Assembly (NCBI GenBank): GCA_029204225.1
Contig: CM055109.1
Span: 48,758,599 to 48,822,598, forward strand
DNA length: 64,000 bases
Source of the DNA: Diphasiastrum complanatum
Lineage: Eukaryota > Streptophyta > Lycopodiopsida > Lycopodiales > Lycopodiaceae
Direction of reading: 5' to 3'
Shown: positions 59,001 to 64,000 of the stretch, one piece after another
Layout: each line of letters starts with the position of its first letter
Numbering within the stretch: the first letter of the stretch is position 1
Program-made: the position numbers and the translations under genes
The notes under the pieces: model-generated
What the model was told of the DNA's origin: nothing
What the model saw: the letters and a program-made list of their open reading frames with translations, nothing else
The model's database searches: none

Positions 59001-59984
59001 AGAAGGTGAGCTGAGAGATATAGAGAGAGAAAGAGAGAGGGTCCCTTTGTGTTTTATTTGCTTTCCTTCGGCCTAGTGAATCGTCGTAAATTTGGGCAAA
59101 TTCAATGGCTTGCTTGAGAGTTTTTAGTAAGTTACGCTGACCCTCCACCTTATAGCTTTCTCGGATGTTGAATCCTCTGACCTTATGATAGTCGTTGGTG
59201 AGCAATCCGAATGTTGCTTTTCAAGCATGCAAGCTCCACTCGAGTGGCCTTCTTTTTTACCTTTGTAATTTAGACTTGTGGCTAAAGAAGCCAACGGTTT
59301 ATATTGTAGCATGTTGCCTTTGTGCCATGGTCAGGTTACTTAATTTTTGAACAATCTAACATGATCAACATTGGGGAGGATAACTCACTGATGGAATCTA
59401 AAAATCTGTTCTCTACCACATTCTTGGGCCCACATTAATTTTAGAGTAAGGTTTTTGCGACACACATTATGCTCATTATGTGCTGTCGCACATTGTACGG
59501 AATAATGGCTCATCCTCTTGTCGAGCCAGAACTCTACCATGGCTTGATGAGAGGACAGGCCATTATATCCCTAAAATGTGCTAGTTTGTAATCCTTTACC
59601 AAGAGGTAAGCTGGTTCTTCACGTCATGCATGTTTCCTTCTACAGCTTTTTCCCAAGTTTTATCAGAGTATGAACTGAAGTTAAAGCTGCGAATGGCCAA
59701 GTTCAAACTTTGACTGACATTGTTATAATCCTGGACGTGTCTACGTGAAGTGTTGTTATCAAGGTTAGTGAGTAATACATAGACTCTAGAGTAGAATTCA
59801 TAGTGAGTAGTGTTCAATTCAGGTTCGAATTGATGCTTTTGGCTTTTGAGGGTTATGGATTTTAGATGTTGCGGCTGCTTTTTGAATTTTTTTTAACAGT
59901 GTAGAAGTGATGTTGTGATTTGCCTAGGTACTAGGTGAACTTTTGCTGGTGCAAGCAGGCTGACTAGATCAGGAGCCTTTGGTG
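59001..59984 (+). other. Upstream flank / probable 5' UTR of ALG13
   Basis: No recognised coding frame. A run ttgaattttttttaacag ending at 59899 looks like a 3' splice site, and gcaagcag at 59951-59958 could be another, so a 5' UTR intron is plausible. A minus-strand frame at 59596-59817 has no firm match. Confidence 0.35.
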
Positions 59985-60739
59985 ATGGAAAGAGATTCAA
60001 CTAGAGGATATGTGTTTGTAACTGTTGGTACCACTAGCTTCGATGCCCTTGTTCGCATTGCAGATTCAAGAGCTTGTCGTGAAGCACTACTTTCACGCGG
60101 ATATTCTTCAGTTGTTTTCCAGATAGGGCGGGGATCTTACATTCCACAGAAGGTTTTTTGCTTGGTTTTCTACTGCATTCCAGGAAGCTTTGCTTGTCGT
60201 CCAATTACACATGTGATCTATTAAAGATGCTGCAAGCTCTAAGTTTTTTTTTCAGCTTAAATAGTATAAAACTGGTACTTGCTTTCTGTCAAGATGTGTT
60301 GGTTTGCAGAGTACTGGAGACGAGGATAGCCTGAAAACAAATTATTTCACGTTTGCTCCGAGTCTGGCTGACTTTATAAAAAATGCAGCTCTTATCATCA
60401 GTCATGCAGGTAAACAATGAAAGCTGTTGTGCTGCAATGTCTAGATGTGTTGATCCTAGAATGATCATGGGGTTTTCTGCAGGTTCAGGGAGCATATTTG
60501 AGGCCCTTAGAGCAGGTCGACCATTGGTCGTTGTTGCGAACGATGCTTTAATGGACAACCATCAGATGGAGCTGGCAGAGGAGCTTGCTGAAAGTAAGTA
60601 CCTATTTTGTGCCAGCCCTGGAACTCTTGTCAATACCATCACTACCATGGATTTGAGCAGCCTTATTCGTTACCCAGCTTCAACGCCTTTGGCCGTGGTC
60701 CAAGCTCTTGATCAGTTTCTTGGTTTTAGTAATCAATAA
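59985..60739 (+). CDS. ALG13: UDP-GlcNAc transferase catalytic subunit ALG13 (three exons)
   Basis: Exons 59985-60152, 60310-60409 and 60483-60739 join with GT-AG introns (157 and 73 bp) to give 174 residues, the usual size for plant ALG13. The N-terminus has VFVTVGTTSFDALV (about residues 10-23). The nucleotide-binding part of the GT-B C-terminal-type domain has IISHAGSGSIFEAL (residues 85-98), GRPLVVVAN and DNHQMELAEELAE (from residue 114). Intron 2 splits the Gly codon of SHAG. ALG13 pairs with the membrane protein ALG14 on the cytosolic face of the ER and adds the second GlcNAc to dolichol-PP-GlcNAc. All expected motifs are intact, so it is probably functional. An alternative in-frame TTG six bases upstream is not needed. 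Confidence 0.92.
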
Positions 60740-61067
60740 CTTTTTCCATAATTTTTTGAGCTCAATTCATTGCCTGGCAAAGGTAAGTTTGTTATCTAGT
60801 CAGACAATTCATCCTACTAACGGCTTGAAGTGGTTAGACGTTGGAGTGTCTCTTTGAATGTTTACTTCATCATTTTATAGTTTGAGCTTCTTCTATGGAC
60901 AGCAAGCTGGTGCATTCAAAGTTCTTGAATAGTATAGTTGACATTATCTTTATGCCTTCCAAGCTCCACCTCATAGAGTGACAGTCAGGGATGTCTTGCA
61001 TGGCCATGCTTTCATGATCCAGTATGTCACAAGATGGTAGGACCACTTGTTCTAATTAGACAAGTAA
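60740..61067. other. Flank between ALG13 and element O
   Basis: Presumed 3' UTR and intergenic DNA. No clear AATAAA was chosen; no other gene is seen. Confidence 0.45.
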
Positions 61068-61329
61068 TGACAAGTTAAAGACCCATGTGGGTCTAGAGCT
61101 AGATTAGGAAAGACACCACCTATATGTTTCTTGATATTTGTGGGCTCTCTCGATCTCATAGGTTTTGAGGGGTTTCCACACCCTCCTCTGTGGAAAATCA
61201 TGTTGGTTTGAGCTTTGAGTTCTCTCTCTCTTGCTTTTGTCTTCTACTCCATAGCTGGTTTTCTGAAGCTTTTATAGTGTGTTTTCTAAGTTGTTATGAT
61301 ACTCCATAGCTAGACCTTGGATTTTGTCA
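61068..61329 (+). repeat. 5' LTR of element O
   Basis: A short LTR of 262 bp with inverted ends TGACA and TGTCA, directly followed by a primer site. The 3' LTR lies beyond the window. It has no CACACGTGTG palindrome; cccatgtgggtc at about 61083 is the nearest sequence. Confidence 0.65.
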
Positions 61330-61341
61330 TGGTATCAGAGT
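61330..61341 (+). other. Primer binding site of element O
   Basis: TGGTATCAGAGT, one terminal base off the tRNA-Met site used by the other Copia elements. Confidence 0.8.
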
Positions 61342-61676
61342 AGGTTGTGATACCTGTGATGTGGGAAAGCTAGAACTAGATTTATGAGTAGTTTTCAGGA
61401 AAGTTTCGGATCAGCCAACCTTGTTTTTGGGCGCTCTCTCTGTAGGGGCATTGATTTCGATACTGTCTGGACCGTTGCAGTACTGTTGGCAAGGGGAGTA
61501 TTTTGACCCAAAAATTATCTATTTTCCGACAATTTTCAGAACCTGTTTTGACCAGCCATGGCTGTAGGAGAGCGATTTCTGCAATGGGGACTTCAGTGCA
61601 ACTGCTGAGTGGACCTTGGACAAGGGCTAGGACAGCCATCCAATCGGATAATTTCAAATCCAGAAGTTGAGGGTTA

Positions 61677-64000
61677 TTGAGCAAGTGGCTAACCCTAGTT
61701 TACCTTCTATGCATTATTTCTATCCAGTTATGTTCAGAGAGCAGGTTGAGTGAAGCTAGCCGACTTGATGGCACTAATTTTAGTGTATGGAAATACAATA
61801 TCAAGAACATTCCGGAAGATAAAGAATGTTGGAAGCTTGTAACAGGTGAGGAGCCTGTTTCAACATCAGAATCTAATCTCAAGGACTATATCAAGAGAGG
61901 GGAAAAAGCACACATAATCATCATGTCTGTAAGAGATAATGTTATTCCTCTAATCAGGTCTGCAAAAGGGCCTAGAGATGCATGGCACATTCTTTGTGCA
62001 TTGTATGAAATAACAAATACAGCTAGACTTCTTTACTTGAAGAACAAGCTGTATACCCTCAAGATGGAGATAGGGGAGTCAGTCACTGACCATCTCACTA
62101 AGGAAGGGGATACTGTGGACACTTTGTTTTTGAGTGTAGAAAGAAGCTTGGAGAGCAAAAGAAGGGCACAAAGAAGCAAGGAGGAATTGTTGTAGAGAGT
62201 GTTGCCAGAGAGCAGTGGAATGACATAAGGCAAGCTGAGTTATTTTCCGTTGCATTGGCCTCACAAGCTACATCAGGTGGTTGGTACATTGAGTCGGGTG
62301 TTCATAGGGATTGGTTTGATACCTTTGTTGGGATTGGTGATGGACAAGAAGTGTGCCTAGGTAACAACTCCATCAAGAGAAGTCAAAGGCGTTAAGAATC
62401 TCTTTAATGTACCAAGACTTGCTAAAAACCTTCTTTTAGTAGAATTTGATGCTACTTCTTGTCTTGTACTGGATTTGAGTGATAATAGAAGGTTGTGGCT
62501 TAAGGAATATAATCTATAGAGATTGTACACTTCTATCCCTATTCATCATGCTTATGCAGCAAAAGGAGGTGATGTGGATAGGTTGTGGCCTAAGAGGTAT
62601 GGACATCTTGGCTACAAAGTATGCATGTGTTGAACCAACATCATATGGTGGAAGGGCTTCCAATCATTAAGCCAAGCTCTTCAATGTGGTGAGGCTTGCG
62701 CTATGGGAAAGCAACAAAGACAAAAGTTTTCCAAGGAAAGCACCACCAGGGCAGCATGCATACTTGATTTGGTGCATTCAGATTTGTCGGGGCCAACCCA
62801 AACGAGATCTGCAAGGGGGGCATATTACTTTTTATGACATATATTGATGACATCTCACGCAAGATTTGGATTTATTTCTTGAGACAAATCTGAAGCATTC
62901 AAGTATTTCGTGAATTTCAAAGCTTTGGTAGAAAAGCAATCAAGAAAGAAGATAAAGATGCTCAGGTCAGATGGTGGTGGAGAGTACATTAGCATGAAAT
63001 TTGTGGAATTATGTAAGGCTAATGGAATCAAAAGGTAGCTTACAACTCCCCATACTTCTCAACAAAACAACATAGCCGAGAGAAAGAACCAAATTATTGT
63101 GGAGTGTGCAAGGTGCATGCTCAAGGCAAAGGGGTTGCCCAACCCTTTTTGGGACGAGGCAATGCACACAACGATGTTTCTTTTAATAGAAGTCCAACTA
63201 AGGCCTGTGGAAGGCAAGACTCCAAAAGAGGCCTTTAGCGGCATTAAGCCCAAGGTGGGCGCTTTGCAAGTGTTTGGCTGTACAACATATGCCCATTCAT
63301 GTTCCCAAGGATGACAAGAAGAATCAACAAAATGTATTTTTTTGGGATACAGTGAGGAAAGCAAAGCCTATCGACTTTATGATCTCACTAGCAGGAAGAT
63401 GATCGTAAGTCGAGATGTGATCTTTGAAGAGGATCATTTGCCTCCTGTGAAGGAACATGAGAAGGAGGCAACTAGTGCGTTCGTTCCAATACTTGATGAA
63501 CCACATCCACATATTGAAGAGTCTCAAGATGATCATATCAAACCATCTTGTTCACCGTCTTCATCACCAACTGCAAGGAAAAAGTTTCTAAATATTAGCA
63601 AACTGCGCAAGATGGTTTGATATTGGATGAGGGAGCAAGTAGCAATCCAGGGGCAAGAAGATCTCAAAGGCAAGCCCAGTAGCATGGACACCATGAGACA
63701 AACTTTGCACTTATGACAAATTTTTTTGGATTCACAAGATCTGCATACATTTGTTGAGGCAGTAGATGAGAAGATATGGCAACAAGCCATGCAAGAGGAG
63801 TATGACTTCATCCTCAAGAATGATACATGGAACTTGGTGAAGCTACCAAAAGGAAAGCGTCCTATCGGGTGTAAATGGGTCTATAGGACCAAATACAAAT
63901 CGAATGGAAGCATCAAAAAGCATAAGGCAAGGCTGGTGGCCAAAGACTATGCACAACAGGAGGGCTTGGACTATGATGAGACGTTTGCACCTATGGCTAA
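61677..64000 (+). pseudogene. Copia element O gag-pol, running off the window
   Basis: Gag of the UBN2 type (LDGTNFSVWKYNIKNIPEDKE, ARLLYLKNKLYTLKM) lies within 61677-62195; no in-frame ATG is seen at its start. The protease site reads YIESGVHRDW at about 62285, with Glu in place of the catalytic Asp. The integrase finger is decayed; the core has [21 protein letters not shown] and QQNNIAERKNQ, with stops near 62510, 62840 and 63038. 63342-63620 holds the region after the core (KAYRLYDLTSRKMIVSRDV). From about 63755 reverse transcriptase begins (QQAMQEEYDFILKNDTWNLV) and continues past 64000. The lineage differs from the F/I/L group. Confidence 0.85.

Noticed and set aside
58822-59076. 84-codon hydrophobic frame upstream of ALG13
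   Set aside because: Hydrophobic start but ends in GA-repeat codons; no domain, and other frames are equally open.
59596-59817. Minus-strand 73-codon frame with a vague resemblance to pectin methylesterase inhibitors
   Set aside because: Lacks the conserved cysteines and any supporting exon; resemblance too weak.

Overview
The window is nuclear DNA of a seed plant with a large, repeat-rich genome. The evidence is nested Ty1/Copia and Ty3/Gypsy LTR retrotransposons covering most of the sequence, an interrupted tract of the plant telomere unit TTTAGGG, very long (GA)n microsatellites, and a host gene with GT-AG introns. A secreted ginkbilobin-like (Gnk2/DUF26) protein gene, together with the repeat load, makes a gymnosperm the best guess; this is inference, not proof.

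Only two convincing host genes are visible. One is a 139-residue secreted Gnk2-like protein on the minus strand (39623-40042). The other is a three-exon ALG13 gene on the plus strand (59985-60739; 174 residues), the catalytic subunit of the ER enzyme that adds the second GlcNAc during N-glycan assembly. Both sit in short unique islands between retrotransposon blocks.

Layout. 1-5250: old repeat, then Copia-type element A (minus). 5341-10917: element B (minus), intact, with a perfect 5-bp target duplication and nearly identical LTRs. 11-14 kb: a possible old LTR and a broken Copia fragment. 14431-20466: element C (plus), same family as B, inserted with a perfect target duplication into a Gypsy LTR. 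20.5-25.6 kb: Gypsy chromodomain and protease remnants, a GA-rich LTR, Copia pol D. 25.9-36.5 kb: broken Copia elements E, F, G, H, J; J is interrupted by telomeric repeats. 36.5-45 kb: quieter DNA with a Gypsy integrase relic, a 3 x 131-bp tandem repeat, the Gnk2-like gene and two Gypsy LTR regions. 45-53 kb: Copia elements L, M, N, with one LTR apparently shared by L and M. 53-58 kb: Copia I with an in-frame gag-integrase fusion. 58-61 kb: ALG13 island. 61-64 kb: start of Copia O, which runs out of the window.

The main finding is the A/B/C family. All three have LTRs, a tRNA-Met-type primer site and a polypurine tract, but no integrase core, reverse transcriptase or RNase H. In their place is a long open region (here called ORF-X, about 750 codons in B) that I cannot assign to any family. 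In B it is fused in frame to gag as one 1030-residue ORF. C shows the ancestral order gag-protease-X; A has lost gag and B has lost protease, but all keep X. These elements must be mobilised in trans, plausibly by F/I/L-type Copia elements whose gag is similar. A second pattern is the palindrome CACACGTGTG, seen in the LTRs or leaders of several different Copia lineages.
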